Part shown: one piece after another, positions 34,043 through 42,353 of the stretch | Layout of the letters: the number at the start of each line of letters is the position of its first letter | Position numbering within the stretch: position 1 is the first letter of the stretch | DNA from: Flavimaribacter sediminis | Lineage (GTDB): Bacteria; Pseudomonadota; Alphaproteobacteria; Rhizobiales; Rhizobiaceae | Length of the DNA stretch: 64,000 nt | Reading direction: 5' to 3' | NCBI RefSeq assembly: GCF_019492055.1 | Contig: NZ_JAICBX010000007.1 | Coordinates: forward strand, 85,668-149,667 | Translations under genes and position numbers: made by a program | The notes under the pieces: model-generated | The model's database searches: none | Told to the model about the DNA's origin: nothing | What the model saw: the letters and a program-made list of their open reading frames with translations, nothing else

Positions 34043-34678
34043 ATGAACTTTCTGTTCGACGGGCCGGAAAGCGCGCCGGTTACGATATTGCTTGCCCATG
34101 GCGCCGGCGCGCCGATGGATTCGCAATCCATGAACCGGATTGTCGAAGCGCTTGCGGGCGAGGAAATACGCGTCGCCCGGTTCGAGTTCGGCTATATGGC
34201 TTTGCGGCGCAGCGAAGGTCGTCGAAAACCGCCGCCAAGGGCTGACCGCCTGATCCCGGAATACAAGGACGCGATTGATGCACTGGCGCACGATGGAGCC
34301 CTTGTCATCGGTGGAAAGTCCATGGGCGGTCGCGTCGCCAGCATGATTGCGGACGAGGAATTCGCGAATGGCAGGATCGCCGGGCTCCTGTGTCTGGGGT
34401 ATCCGTTTCATCCGCCTGGCAAGCCTGATCAGCTGCGAACCAAACATCTCGAAGGGATGAGGGCGCCGACCCTCATCTGTCAGGGCGCAAGGGATCCGTT
34501 CGGGACCTCACAGGAAGTTTGCGGTTACGACCTTTCCGGCGCGATAGAAATTGTGTGGCTGGAGGACGGCGACCACGATCTGAAGCCGCGAAAGACGATC
34601 TCGGGATTTTCAATGGCTGATCACCTGCAGACCATGGCGCAGCACGTTCGCAGATGGTGCGACGGGCAGACAAAATAG
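34043..34678 (+). CDS. Alpha/beta hydrolase of the KANL3/Tex30 family
   Basis: A 211-residue small hydrolase. The oxyanion region is ILLAHGAGAPMDS, the nucleophile elbow IGGKSMGGRVAS holds the Ser, PTLICQGARDPFGT supplies the acid, and EDGDHDLKPRK holds the His. This matches the KANL3/Tex30 alpha/beta-hydrolase group; natural substrates are not established. It follows the pseudogene closely and is followed by 230 bases without a gene. Confidence 0.85.
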   Translation: MNFLFDGPESAPVTILLAHGAGAPMDSQSMNRIVEALAGEEIRVARFEFGYMALRRSEGRRKPPPRADRLIPEYKDAIDALAHDGALVIGGKSMGGRVASMIADEEFANGRIAGLLCLGYPFHPPGKPDQLRTKHLEGMRAPTLICQGARDPFGTSQEVCGYDLSGAIEIVWLEDGDHDLKPRKTISGFSMADHLQTMAQHVRRWCDGQTK

Positions 34679-34908
34679 AACTTCATCGTTTCGACGCGCA
34701 GAGATCAATCGCCTGTGTGGCAATAACTACAAACAATGTCATAGAATCAATAAACATTGCGACAACGATCACTCCGATTTCTTACCGTTAATGTGAGGTT
34801 CATAAAGACTTAGCCATAGTATTTTGTTGCTGTTAGAGTACTCACTGCAGCACTATCGAACCAACGGGATCGTCTGAACGGCGTCCTGAAAAAGGTGGAA
34901 TTCAAAAC

Positions 34909-36432
34909 ATGAAACAACGACTGTTTCCCGTGCTGGTCGTTCTTGCGGTGGCTTTGGCCGTTCCGCCGGAGCGTCTTGTCGGGCAAAATTCACAGTCTGG
35001 TCTGGCGAACGCCCAGGCGTTTGATCCAGATGATCCGAGACATCCCAGGAACCTCCGGAAACGCCCGCCGGGTCAGCAGGGCCAGCAACAGCGCCCGCCA
35101 AGGCAATCCGGTCAGGGCGGTCAGCAGCCGCCACGCAACGCGCAACCGCAAAGACCTCCGCGTAATGCGCAGCCGCAGCGCCCGCCGCGCAACGCACAAC
35201 CACAGCGTCCACCGCGCAACGCGCAACCGCAACGGCCACCGCGCAATGCGCAACCGCAACAGCCTCCGCGTAACGCACAACCACAGCGCCCACCGCGCAA
35301 TGCACAACCACAGCGCCCACCGCGCAATGCACAACCGCAGCGCCCACCGCGCAACGCGCAGCCGCAGCGCCCGCCGCGCAACGCGCAGCCGCAGCGCCCG
35401 CCGCGCAACGCACAACCGCAAAGGCCGCCGCGTCCGCCGTCGGCAGGCGCCCCGAGACCTCCACGTGCACCGTCGGCAGGCGGTCCGAGACCGCCGCGTC
35501 CACCAGCGGCAGGGAGCCCAAGACCTCCGCGTCCGCCAGCAGTGGGTGGGCCGCGTCCTCCGCGCCCGCCTGTAGCGGGTGGCCCGAGGCCTCCCCGTCC
35601 GCCGGTTGGCGGTCCGAGACCACCACGTCCGCCAGTTGGCGGTCCGAGACCGCCGCGTCCTCCGGTCGCCGGCGGACCACGGCCTCCTCGTCCTCCGATC
35701 GGCGGCCCGCCGCCTCGTCCGAGACCCTATCCTCCGGTCGCCGGCGGGACGTATCGTCCGCCCTACGCGCGGCCGCCCGGCTACTATCCGCCCGGTTGGC
35801 GTCCGCCATACTGGCGTCCTCCGACCTGGCGGCCGCCCTATGCGCCGCCGCCCTATGTCCGCCCGCCACACAGCATCTGGGGCAGATACTACTATTATCC
35901 GCAATGGGGTTGGTACAATACGGCGCTGGTCGCAGGGGCTACGCTCGCCTTTGTGGCGACGCTCCCCAATGATCGCGGCTGCGAGCAGCTCGATATCGGT
36001 CTCTACACGTGCGACGGCGTGCTCTATCGTCCGACGACCTACCAGAACACGCAGGTCTACGAGATCGTTTCCGCCGCTCCGGAGGAGACAGATCCCGTGG
36101 TCACGTCATCCACCGGGAGCACGTCGATCGATGACGATCCCTATGTGCTGCTGCAGCTCACCTCTCCCTATCAGAGGGGCGCGCGCGTCGAGGCGCTTCA
36201 GAACGCGCTCAACGCGATCGGTTTCGACGTCGGATCCGCCGACGGCGTTTTCGGCAGAAGCACGGACGCCGCAATTCGCGAGTTCCAGGAGTGGTATGGC
36301 CTGCCGGTGACGGGCATCGTCGACGCCGAGACGGCCAACGCGATCGGCTGGCAGCTCGCCGTGCAGATCACGCCAGAACTTGGCTATAGCCAGGAAGAAG
36401 CGGGTGAAGAGGCGCCGGCTGCGGCCGAATAG
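34909..36432 (+). CDS. Secreted proline-rich repeat protein with C-terminal peptidoglycan-binding domain
   Basis: 507 residues. A signal peptide (MKQRLFPVLVVLAVALAVPP) leads to a charged linker, then eleven 9-residue repeats of the form PPRNAQPQR (about residues 74-172), then further PRPP-rich repeats with spacers such as PVAGG to about residue 300. A Tyr/Pro-rich segment (YWRPPTWRPPYAPPP) and a hydrophobic stretch (ALVAGATLAFVATL) follow. The last 110 residues contain a PG_binding_1 domain (RGARVEALQNALNAIGFDV, DGVFGRSTDAAIREFQ). It probably spans or coats the wall with a rigid extended arm. Unlike its neighbours it has highly repetitive DNA. Confidence 0.88.
   Translation: MKQRLFPVLVVLAVALAVPPERLVGQNSQSGLANAQAFDPDDPRHPRNLRKRPPGQQGQQQRPPRQSGQGGQQPPRNAQPQRPPRNAQPQRPPRNAQPQRPPRNAQPQRPPRNAQPQQPPRNAQPQRPPRNAQPQRPPRNAQPQRPPRNAQPQRPPRNAQPQRPPRNAQPQRPPRPPSAGAPRPPRAPSAGGPRPPRPPAAGSPRPPRPPAVGGPRPPRPPVAGGPRPPRPPVGGPRPPRPPVGGPRPPRPPVAGGPRPPRPPIGGPPPRPRPYPPVAGGTYRPPYARPPGYYPPGWRPPYWRPPTWRPPYAPPPYVRPPHSIWGRYYYYPQWGWYNTALVAGATLAFVATLPNDRGCEQLDIGLYTCDGVLYRPTTYQNTQVYEIVSAAPEETDPVVTSSTGSTSIDDDPYVLLQLTSPYQRGARVEALQNALNAIGFDVGSADGVFGRSTDAAIREFQEWYGLPVTGIVDAETANAIGWQLAVQITPELGYSQEEAGEEAPAAAE
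35128..35424 (+). repeat. Eleven tandem 27-bp repeats inside the proline-rich gene
   Basis: Each unit encodes PPRNAQPQR (unit 5 ends QQ). Units differ at silent positions, so the array is not freshly amplified throughout, but units 9 and 10 are nearly identical. Copy number changes in steps of 27 bases would keep the frame. A second, less regular PRPP-repeat zone continues to about 35710. Confidence 0.9.
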
Positions 36433-36477
36433 ATCGCTGCAGCGCCTTTTTCACGGAAAAAGGCAAAAACAATGCGG

Positions 36478-36506
36478 AAAGGCGTCCTCCGGGGCGCCTT
36501 TTCTTT
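36478..36506 (+). terminator. Intrinsic terminator
   Basis: Stem AAAGGCG / CGCCTTT with an inner G/C-rich loop, followed by TCTTTT. It lies 46 bases after the proline-rich gene and just before the convergent acetamidase gene ends; the A-run on the other side would let it work in both directions. Confidence 0.75.
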
Positions 36507-36508
36507 TG

Positions 36509-37456
36509 CTACTCCATCACCATGCGCGGGAAATAGAACGAGACGACCCAGTTCGGCGCGTCAACGATTTCGCTGATCCTCAGATCGGCGCATACGGAAC
36601 TCAGCATATAGGCGTCCTCCGGCGTCATGCCGTGTTCGCTACCGAGGAGATCGATCATCCGTCGGACGGCGTCGCGCGCCGCTTCCATCAGGTCCGGTCC
36701 GATCCCGGTGGTTACCTCGTACCCTTTTGCGTCCAGGTGCCGGGATACAGGTCCAGGCGTCGTGAAACGCGGCGATTGCGGCGCGCCGCCCTTGACGAGA
36801 TCGATGGTGACGGCGACGTCCATCGCGCTTTCGATCGCTGTGCCGCAGACTTCCCCGTCGCCCTGTGCGGCATGGGTGTCGCCGACTGACAGAAGAGCGC
36901 CTTTCACCTCGACTGGAAGATAGAGAACGGTTCCCCTTGCGATATCCTTTATATCCATGTTGCCGCCGACATTGCGCGGCGGGATCACCGAATGCAGGCT
37001 GTTTTCAGCCGGGGCCAGGCCGATGGTGCCGATGAACGGTTTGAGCGGCACGCGGCCGGCCGGTCCGTACGTGGCGGGTTCGACGACCGTCGTATCGTAT
37101 GACCACACATGCAGGCGTGGATCGGCGAACTGGTCCGCCAGCAGGCCGAAACCCGGAATGATGGCGGTCCATCCGAAACCCGATGGCGAGATGTCCCCGA
37201 TTGTGATCTTGAGCGCGTCGCCGGGTTCGGCTCCGTCGACATACACCGGACCGGTGACAGGGTTCACCTTGTCCGGATCCATTCTGGCGATATCGGCGGA
37301 TGTGCTGGATTGTGTATAATGGCCGCCGGCGGCGTCTCGGCATTCGAACAGGATGGTTTCGCCGGGCGCGGCGTGGAGAACAGGTTCATAGGCGTTATTC
37401 CAGCCGCAGTGGCTGTGCAGGCTGTGTATTGTATGCTGGAATTGATTGCAGGCCAT
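36509..37456 (-). CDS. Acetamidase/formamidase family protein
   Basis: 315 residues of the FmdA_AmdA family, which hydrolyse formamide, acetamide or other short amides to ammonia and the acid. Visible features are HCGWNNAYEPVLHAAPGE at the N-terminus, VYVDGAEPGDALKITI, FIGTIGLAPAE, NVGGNMDIKDI and the metal/active-site region SVGDTHAAQGDGEVCG. Start ATG 37456 (MACNQFQHTIHS) matches family N-termini; the longer frame overlaps the upstream control region. Alone in its orientation, divergent from the YrhK gene. Fits a wider nitrogen-scavenging theme with the amidase at 43863 and the urea transporter. Confidence 0.9.
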   Translation of the reverse strand: MACNQFQHTIHSLHSHCGWNNAYEPVLHAAPGETILFECRDAAGGHYTQSSTSADIARMDPDKVNPVTGPVYVDGAEPGDALKITIGDISPSGFGWTAIIPGFGLLADQFADPRLHVWSYDTTVVEPATYGPAGRVPLKPFIGTIGLAPAENSLHSVIPPRNVGGNMDIKDIARGTVLYLPVEVKGALLSVGDTHAAQGDGEVCGTAIESAMDVAVTIDLVKGGAPQSPRFTTPGPVSRHLDAKGYEVTTGIGPDLMEAARDAVRRMIDLLGSEHGMTPEDAYMLSSVCADLRISEIVDAPNWVVSFYFPRMVME

Positions 37457-37596
37457 TTGACATCCGCGCCGGTTTTGAGCTTGATGCCCCCAATTAAAGA
37501 ACAGGCGCCTTTCGGGATCAACGCCCCGGTCCCTGAATGGTTGCCGCAGAGCGCCTTTCCTCCCGGTCATCCACCGGGACAACTGTGAGGCCGCCA

Positions 37597-38352
37597 ATGC
37601 CCCATCTGTTTGTCAATCGCCCGAGACTGCATGATCTCTTCAACCGGAAGCCGAGCCTTCGCGACCAGTTCCGCTGGGAGACCATCAACGCGATTGCCTA
37701 CAAGTTCGGTGGGGTGTTGTTCATCGCCGGGAGCATCATGTTCTTTCCCTCGATGGAAGCCTACGCCTTCCTCGGCGCCCTGATCTTCGTCGCCGGGTCT
37801 CTGGTCTATCTCCTGGTCACAGGCCACGACCTCTATGAGGTCCTCGATCATATCAGGACCCTGAATTCGCCTCCGGGATTGTGGGACAGGCTCGAATTGT
37901 GGTCGGCGCTGACCTATGTGACAGGCACCATTCTCTTTACCGTCGGCAGCATCCTCTTTCTTCCTGCCCTCAATCTCATCGCGATCGGCGCGTCCTGTTT
38001 CGTCATTGGCAGCCTGCTGTTTGTCGTCGGCGCCACGATCAACGTCCTGGAGATCGTCAAGGCCGAGGATATGGTGCTTCTACAGCTCATGAACCTGACT
38101 GCGCTCACCTTCGTCACAGGATCGGTTCTGTTCACCGTCGCATCCATACCCTACCTCCTGGATATGCAGAATGCATCGGATCGCGTAACGATCGACGCCT
38201 TCCTTGCCTGGCAATATGTCGCCGGCAGCTGCCTGTTCCTCGCTGGCGGCGTCTTCAATTACTGGCGCGCCTGTATCGTTATGCGGCGCGAGCTGCAAGC
38301 AGCGGCTGCTGAAAACCGTGGAAGCGGATCCGGGACAGAGGATACGGGATGA
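37597..38352 (+). CDS. Membrane protein with three tandem YrhK-like units
   Basis: 251 residues, about six to seven membrane helices. The sequence shows the same helix-pair motif three times: YKFGGVLFIAGSIMFFPS, then YVTGTILFTVGSILFLP, then FVTGSVLFTVASIPYLL, each followed by a second helix (ALIFVAGSLVYLL, CFVIGSLLFVVGA, YVAGSCLFLAGGV). YrhK proteins normally have one or two such units. The start ATG 37597 (MPHLFVNRPR) is chosen, with GTGAGG upstream; the frame itself opens 60 bases earlier. Function unknown. Confidence 0.8.
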   Translation: MPHLFVNRPRLHDLFNRKPSLRDQFRWETINAIAYKFGGVLFIAGSIMFFPSMEAYAFLGALIFVAGSLVYLLVTGHDLYEVLDHIRTLNSPPGLWDRLELWSALTYVTGTILFTVGSILFLPALNLIAIGASCFVIGSLLFVVGATINVLEIVKAEDMVLLQLMNLTALTFVTGSVLFTVASIPYLLDMQNASDRVTIDAFLAWQYVAGSCLFLAGGVFNYWRACIVMRRELQAAAAENRGSGSGTEDTG

Positions 38353-38478
38353 ACGAGATGAAAAACGGACAACGCATCCGGTTTGACAATCAATTGTCGA
38401 CTTGATCATTTCTTAACGGCCTGTCGGCATAAAATTCCATGTGTCTGCACCGTTGCGTGAAAAAGCAGAAGCGCCGCC

Positions 38479-39141
38479 ATGTCCAATTCGATGCAGTGGC
38501 CAGACGTCATTCTGGTCAACGGCCCTTCGAGCGCCGGGAAATCAACGCTGTGCCGCGCTCTTCGGGCCCGGACACCGCATCCTTACTTATGTGCAGGTTT
38601 TGACGACTTCATCGGATTTTCGGCGCCGCGATACTACATGGGCGCAGGCCATGTCGAAGGGACGCCCGACAGTGACGAACTGCTGCTTGACGGTGACTTT
38701 ACAGAGCAGGGCGTGAGAATGATCAACATCTCCGCCGACGCCGAGCCGCCATGCGTCGTCGCCAGGTTCGGACCGGTTTTCCGCAGATTGCTCGATTCCA
38801 TGGCGCCGGCCGTAAGGGCGCTGGTCGACGGCGGCAATTCCGTCATTTTCGATCATGTGCTTCACGACAAGCGGTCTTACGAAAGTTGCATGCATGCGTT
38901 CGAAGGGCTGAAGGTTTTCCGGGTCGGCGTCCATTGCCCGCTCGAAGTGCTCGAAGCACGCGAGCGTGCGCGGGGCGACCGCGTCATTGGGCGCGCGCGG
39001 GGCCTTGTTGATGTCGTTCACACCTTCTGCAGCTACGAGGCGGAAGTCGACACCGGGGCGATGGACGCCCGCGCCTGCGCGGACAAGGTCGTTGCGGATT
39101 TGTCATCCATCAGGCTTGACGATCGAAACGACGGCGCCTGA
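38479..39141 (+). CDS. Chloramphenicol phosphotransferase-like kinase
   Basis: A 220-residue P-loop protein of the CPT family. Walker A is GPSSAGKST at residues 15-23, followed by a FDDFIGF region like that around the catalytic Asp of Streptomyces CPT, IFDHVLHD in the middle, and a lid GDRVIGRARG. CPT phosphorylates chloramphenicol at the 3'-hydroxyl, but family members in proteobacteria may be general small-molecule kinases. No mobile element is near, so it looks native. Whether it confers resistance cannot be told. Confidence 0.83.
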   Translation: MSNSMQWPDVILVNGPSSAGKSTLCRALRARTPHPYLCAGFDDFIGFSAPRYYMGAGHVEGTPDSDELLLDGDFTEQGVRMINISADAEPPCVVARFGPVFRRLLDSMAPAVRALVDGGNSVIFDHVLHDKRSYESCMHAFEGLKVFRVGVHCPLEVLEARERARGDRVIGRARGLVDVVHTFCSYEAEVDTGAMDARACADKVVADLSSIRLDDRNDGA

Positions 39142-39503
39142 CGCGGTCTCAATCTCTTCCCGAAGCGGCCATCCACCAATTGGCCCGGACACACCAGGAT
39201 CGGCGTTTGGCCCGGAAGTGCGATTGCCAGTCCCGTGCTCCAAATACGGTCGAACATGCCGCCGGTGTAACCCCGGACGGCATTTGCATCGCCTTGACGG
39301 TGTCAATGATGGTCATTGGATCTCTCCCTGTTTTGCGATCATCGCGATGTTGGAGTTAACGACGATGAACCTGATGGCGCAAAGTTAGGAAGCTGTTGTT
39401 TCACACGGATTTCGCGGCGACATGCTTCGTGTTTCAATTGTTGTCGCGCCAATGGTCATGTGGCTACACACGCCAGAAAATCCCTCAAATATCTGACTTT
39501 TTA
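39142..39503. other. Intergenic region with possible gene remnant on the minus strand
   Basis: On the minus strand a good ribosome binding site (GGGAGAGA) precedes ATG 39316, giving a 55-codon frame to 39149 that begins MTIIDTVKAMQ. The adjacent frame continues with a more protein-like run (LAIALPGQTPILVCPGQ), as if one frameshift had broken a gene whose 3' end is overwritten by the kinase gene. I do not recognise it. The rest, next to the tRNA, shows nothing. Confidence 0.3.
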
Positions 39504-39580
39504 TGGTGATCCCGGCGCGATTCGAACGCGCGACCTACAGATTAGGAATCTGCCGCTCTATCCTGCTGAGCTACGGGACC
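39504..39580 (-). tRNA. tRNA-Arg (anticodon CCT)
   Basis: 77 bases including encoded CCA. On the minus strand the acceptor stem GGTCCCG pairs with CGGGATC (one G-U). The D-arm is TAGCTCAGCAGGATAGAGC, the anticodon stem GCAGA/TCTGT surrounds loop TTCCTAA with anticodon CCT (reads AGG), and the T-arm is GCGCG-TTCGAAT-CGCGC. All cloverleaf stems close. Confidence 0.97.
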
Positions 39581-39738
39581 ACTTGGCGGCTTCCATAGCA
39601 AAGCCGGAGCCAAATTCAAAGTTACTTCTGTTCGATTGCATCATTGCAGTGAACAGTTCGGTCACCAATTGAATTCTATCAATTTTCCCGTCGTCGCATA
39701 TGTGATGTTGCATCGCAATATCATTGACGGAGTCGGAA

Positions 39739-40338
39739 ATGGCAAAAGTTCTCGTTCTTTACTATTCAAGCTGGGGTCACATGGAAGCAATGGCAAAAGC
39801 CGCGGGCGAAGGCGCGCGCGAGGCTGGAGCGGACGTGACCATCAAGCGGGTTCCGGAACTGGTGCCCGAAGAGGTCGCCAAGGCCGCCCACTACAAGCTG
39901 GACCAGGAAGCGCCGATCGCAGATCCGCTTGAGCTGGAAAACTACGACGCAATCATTTTCGGCGTTTCCACGCGCTACGGCATGATGGCGTCTCAGATCA
40001 AAAATTTCCTCGACCAGACCGGTCCGCTCTGGGCGAAAGGCGCGCTTGTCAACAAGGTCGCTTCGGTCATGGCGTCGACGGCAACCCAGCACGGCGGACA
40101 GGAAATCGCGCTTCTGACGACCCAGGCCGCACTCCAGCATCACGGCATGATCATCGTTCCGCTCTCCTACGCCTATCAGGGCCAGATGGGCGTCGACATG
40201 ATCCGCGGCGGAGCGCCCTACGGCATGACGACCCTGAGCGACGGCGACGGTTCCCGCATGCCGTCGGAACAGGAACTCGAAGGCGCCGCCTTCCAGGGCA
40301 AGCGCGTCGCTGAAATCACGGCCAAGCTGCACGGTTGA
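39739..40338 (+). CDS. wrbA: NAD(P)H:quinone oxidoreductase WrbA
   Basis: A flavodoxin-fold tetrameric enzyme that reduces quinones by two electrons, protecting against redox cycling. 199 residues. The FMN phosphate loop is [12 protein letters not shown] at residues 8-19; the conserved segment [21 protein letters not shown] follows in the middle, then TATQHGGQE and [17 protein letters not shown]. Start ATG 39739 ([10 protein letters not shown]) has GGAGTCGG upstream and matches the family; ATG 39724 is rejected. Confidence 0.96.
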   Translation: MAKVLVLYYSSWGHMEAMAKAAGEGAREAGADVTIKRVPELVPEEVAKAAHYKLDQEAPIADPLELENYDAIIFGVSTRYGMMASQIKNFLDQTGPLWAKGALVNKVASVMASTATQHGGQEIALLTTQAALQHHGMIIVPLSYAYQGQMGVDMIRGGAPYGMTTLSDGDGSRMPSEQELEGAAFQGKRVAEITAKLHG

Positions 40339-40345
40339 TGACGGG

Positions 40346-40364
40346 AGGCGGGTCTCTCCCGCCT
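40346..40364. terminator. Hairpin between convergent wrbA and ABC permease genes
   Basis: Perfect seven-base stem AGGCGGG / CCCGCCT with loop TCTCT, overlapping the permease stop codon and eight bases after wrbA. Placement between convergent genes suggests two-way termination, but no T-run follows on either strand. Confidence 0.4.
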
Positions 40365-41307
40365 ACCGCTCCCCGCGTCGGTAGGGCGCCATCAAGGCGT
40401 TGGGCACGCGCGCCCGGCGCGACATGACGATGAGCGCCACGATGGAAAGGACGTAAGGCACCATCAAAAAGAGCTGGTAGGGCACGCCGCCCTCGACCAC
40501 ATGCTGAAGGCGCAATTGGTAGGCGTCGAACAGCGCGAAGAGCAGGGCGCCGAGCAGCGCCTTGCCCGGTTGCCAGGAGGCGAAGACCACCAGCGCGATG
40601 CAAACCCAGCCGCGGCCCTGCACCATGGTCGGGAAGAACGAGTTGAAGGTGGCGGTAGTCAGGAACGCGCCGCCGACCGCCATCAACGCGCTGCCCACGA
40701 CGATCGCGCCGATCCGGATTCGGATCGGGTTCAAACCCTGCGCCTCGACGGCGTGGGGGTTCTCGCCCGTCATCCGAACGGCGAGGCCGAGCGGCGTCTT
40801 CGCCAGAACCCAGGCGGTGACGGCGGCGGCCAGGATTGCGAGATAGGTGGGCGCTGTCTGACTGAATAGGGCCTCGCCGAGGAACGGGATGTCCGAGAGG
40901 CCGGGAATCGCCAGCGGCTGGAAAGGCTCGATTGTCGGCGGACTGGACGACACCGGCAGGGAAAGACGATAGACGAAATAGGTCAGCGACGACGCAAAAA
41001 GCGTGATGCCGAGGCCGGTGACATGCTGGGAGAGGCCGAGCGGGACCGTGAGAAAGGCGTGCAGCAGGCCGAACATCCCGCCGCAGAAGGCGGCGACGGC
41101 AAGACCTGTCCACAGATCGCCGCCCTGATAGACGGTCATCCAGGCGACCATGGCGCCCAAGGTCATGATGCCCTCGATGCCGAGATTGAGGACGCCCGAA
41201 CGTTCGCAGATCAAGGCGCCGAGTGTGCCGAAAATCAGCGGCGTGGCGATGCGCAGCACTGCGCCCCAGAGGCTTGCTGTGGTGAAAATGTCGAGGGCTT
41301 CCATCAT
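40363..41307 (-). CDS. ABC transporter permease, nucleoside/BMP type (NupQ-like)
   Basis: 314 residues, eight to ten membrane helices, BPD_transp_2 family. Conserved parts are LIFGTLGALICERSGVLNLGIEG at the N-terminus (quoted in part), the cytoplasmic coupling loop AVRMTGENPHAVEAQGLNP, and GRGWVCIALVVFASWQPG. Its ATG overlaps the stop of the other permease by four bases. Last gene of a five-gene operon (binding protein, amidase, ATPase, two permeases) importing a nucleoside-like or amide compound. Confidence 0.92.
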   Translation of the reverse strand: MMEALDIFTTASLWGAVLRIATPLIFGTLGALICERSGVLNLGIEGIMTLGAMVAWMTVYQGGDLWTGLAVAAFCGGMFGLLHAFLTVPLGLSQHVTGLGITLFASSLTYFVYRLSLPVSSSPPTIEPFQPLAIPGLSDIPFLGEALFSQTAPTYLAILAAAVTAWVLAKTPLGLAVRMTGENPHAVEAQGLNPIRIRIGAIVVGSALMAVGGAFLTTATFNSFFPTMVQGRGWVCIALVVFASWQPGKALLGALLFALFDAYQLRLQHVVEGGVPYQLFLMVPYVLSIVALIVMSRRARVPNALMAPYRRGER

Positions 41308-42353
41308 CGGCGCACCCGGTAGGTCGTGAACAGCAGACAGACGAGCATCGTCAGCAGGGAAATCGACACGATGACGTCGGCGATGAAGCTGGGCACGCCC
41401 ATGGCGCGGCTCATGCTGTCGGCGCCGACGAAGACGATGGCGACGAAGAGGGCGGTCGCGACGACGCCCAGCGGATTAAGGCCCGCGAGCATGGCGACGA
41501 CAATGCCCGAATAGCCGTAGCCGGGCGACAGATCCAGCGTCACATACCCCTTCAGGCCCGTCACCTCGATCGCGCCGGCAAGACCGGCCAGCGCGCCGGA
41601 AATGCAGGCGACGACCAGCAAGGTGCTTCCCAATGAAATGCCGGCGAAGGACGCCGCGGCGGCGTTCAGACCGGCCGCGCGCGACTTGACGCCGAAGACA
41701 GTGCGCGATTGCACCACATAGATGATGATCGCCGCGGCGATTGCGATGAGCAGCCCGATATGAAGCCGGCTGCGCGACAGCAGCTTCGGCAGCATGACGT
41801 CATTGCTGACAGCCACCGATTGCGGCCAGCCGAAGGCGAGCGGATCCTTAAGCGGCCCCTCGATCATCATCGACACGAAAAGCAAAACGATAAAGTTCAG
41901 GAGAAGGGTGGTGACGACCTCGTCGACGCCGAAGCGAATGCGCAGAATGACGGGTCCGAGAAGCAGCAATGCGCCGGCGATCATGCCGGCGATCATCATC
42001 ACAGGTATTGCAAGGACGGGCGGAAGCACGGCCGCTATGGAATGGCCGAGCCAGGCCGCGCACAGCGCGCCGACATAGAACTGTCCCTCGCCGCCGATAT
42101 TCCAGAGCCGCGAACGAAAGGCGACAGCGGCGGCGAGACCCGTCAGCACCAGCGGCGTGGTGCGCGTCAGCGTTTCGGAGATGGAAAGACGCGATCCGAA
42201 GGCGCCCTTGAGCATCTCGTAATAGGCCTGAAGCGGATTGGCGCCGGCAATCGCGATGAGCACGCCTGAGAGCGCCAGCGCGATCGCAACCGCGACCAGC
42301 GGTGCTGTCAGGGCGAGCGCAAGCGGCGTTTGCGTGCGTCTCTCAAGCCGCAT
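41304..42353 (-). CDS. ABC transporter permease, nucleoside/BMP type (NupP-like)
   Basis: 349 residues with about nine membrane helices. Family features are LTRTTPLVLTGLAAAVAFRS, IGGEGQFYVGALCAAW, RFGVDEVVTTLLLNFI and the region GYGYSGIVVAMLAGLNPLGV. It starts at ATG 42353, overlapping the ATPase gene by 11 bases, so translation is coupled. Forms the heterodimeric channel with the next permease. Confidence 0.93.
   Translation of the reverse strand: MRLERRTQTPLALALTAPLVAVAIALALSGVLIAIAGANPLQAYYEMLKGAFGSRLSISETLTRTTPLVLTGLAAAVAFRSRLWNIGGEGQFYVGALCAAWLGHSIAAVLPPVLAIPVMMIAGMIAGALLLLGPVILRIRFGVDEVVTTLLLNFIVLLFVSMMIEGPLKDPLAFGWPQSVAVSNDVMLPKLLSRSRLHIGLLIAIAAAIIIYVVQSRTVFGVKSRAAGLNAAAASFAGISLGSTLLVVACISGALAGLAGAIEVTGLKGYVTLDLSPGYGYSGIVVAMLAGLNPLGVVATALFVAIVFVGADSMSRAMGVPSFIADVIVSISLLTMLVCLLFTTYRVRR

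Noticed and set aside
35128..35424. Repeat array considered as CRISPR
   Set aside because: Units are contiguous, coding and lack unique spacers; no cas genes in the window.
34990..35904. Minus-strand Arg/Gly/Cys-rich repeat frames opposite the proline-rich gene
   Set aside because: They only reflect the 27-bp repeats read backwards; no start site and no known family.
39504..39580. tRNA-Arg as an integrative-element attachment site
   Set aside because: No integrase and no duplicated tRNA 3' end were found in the window.
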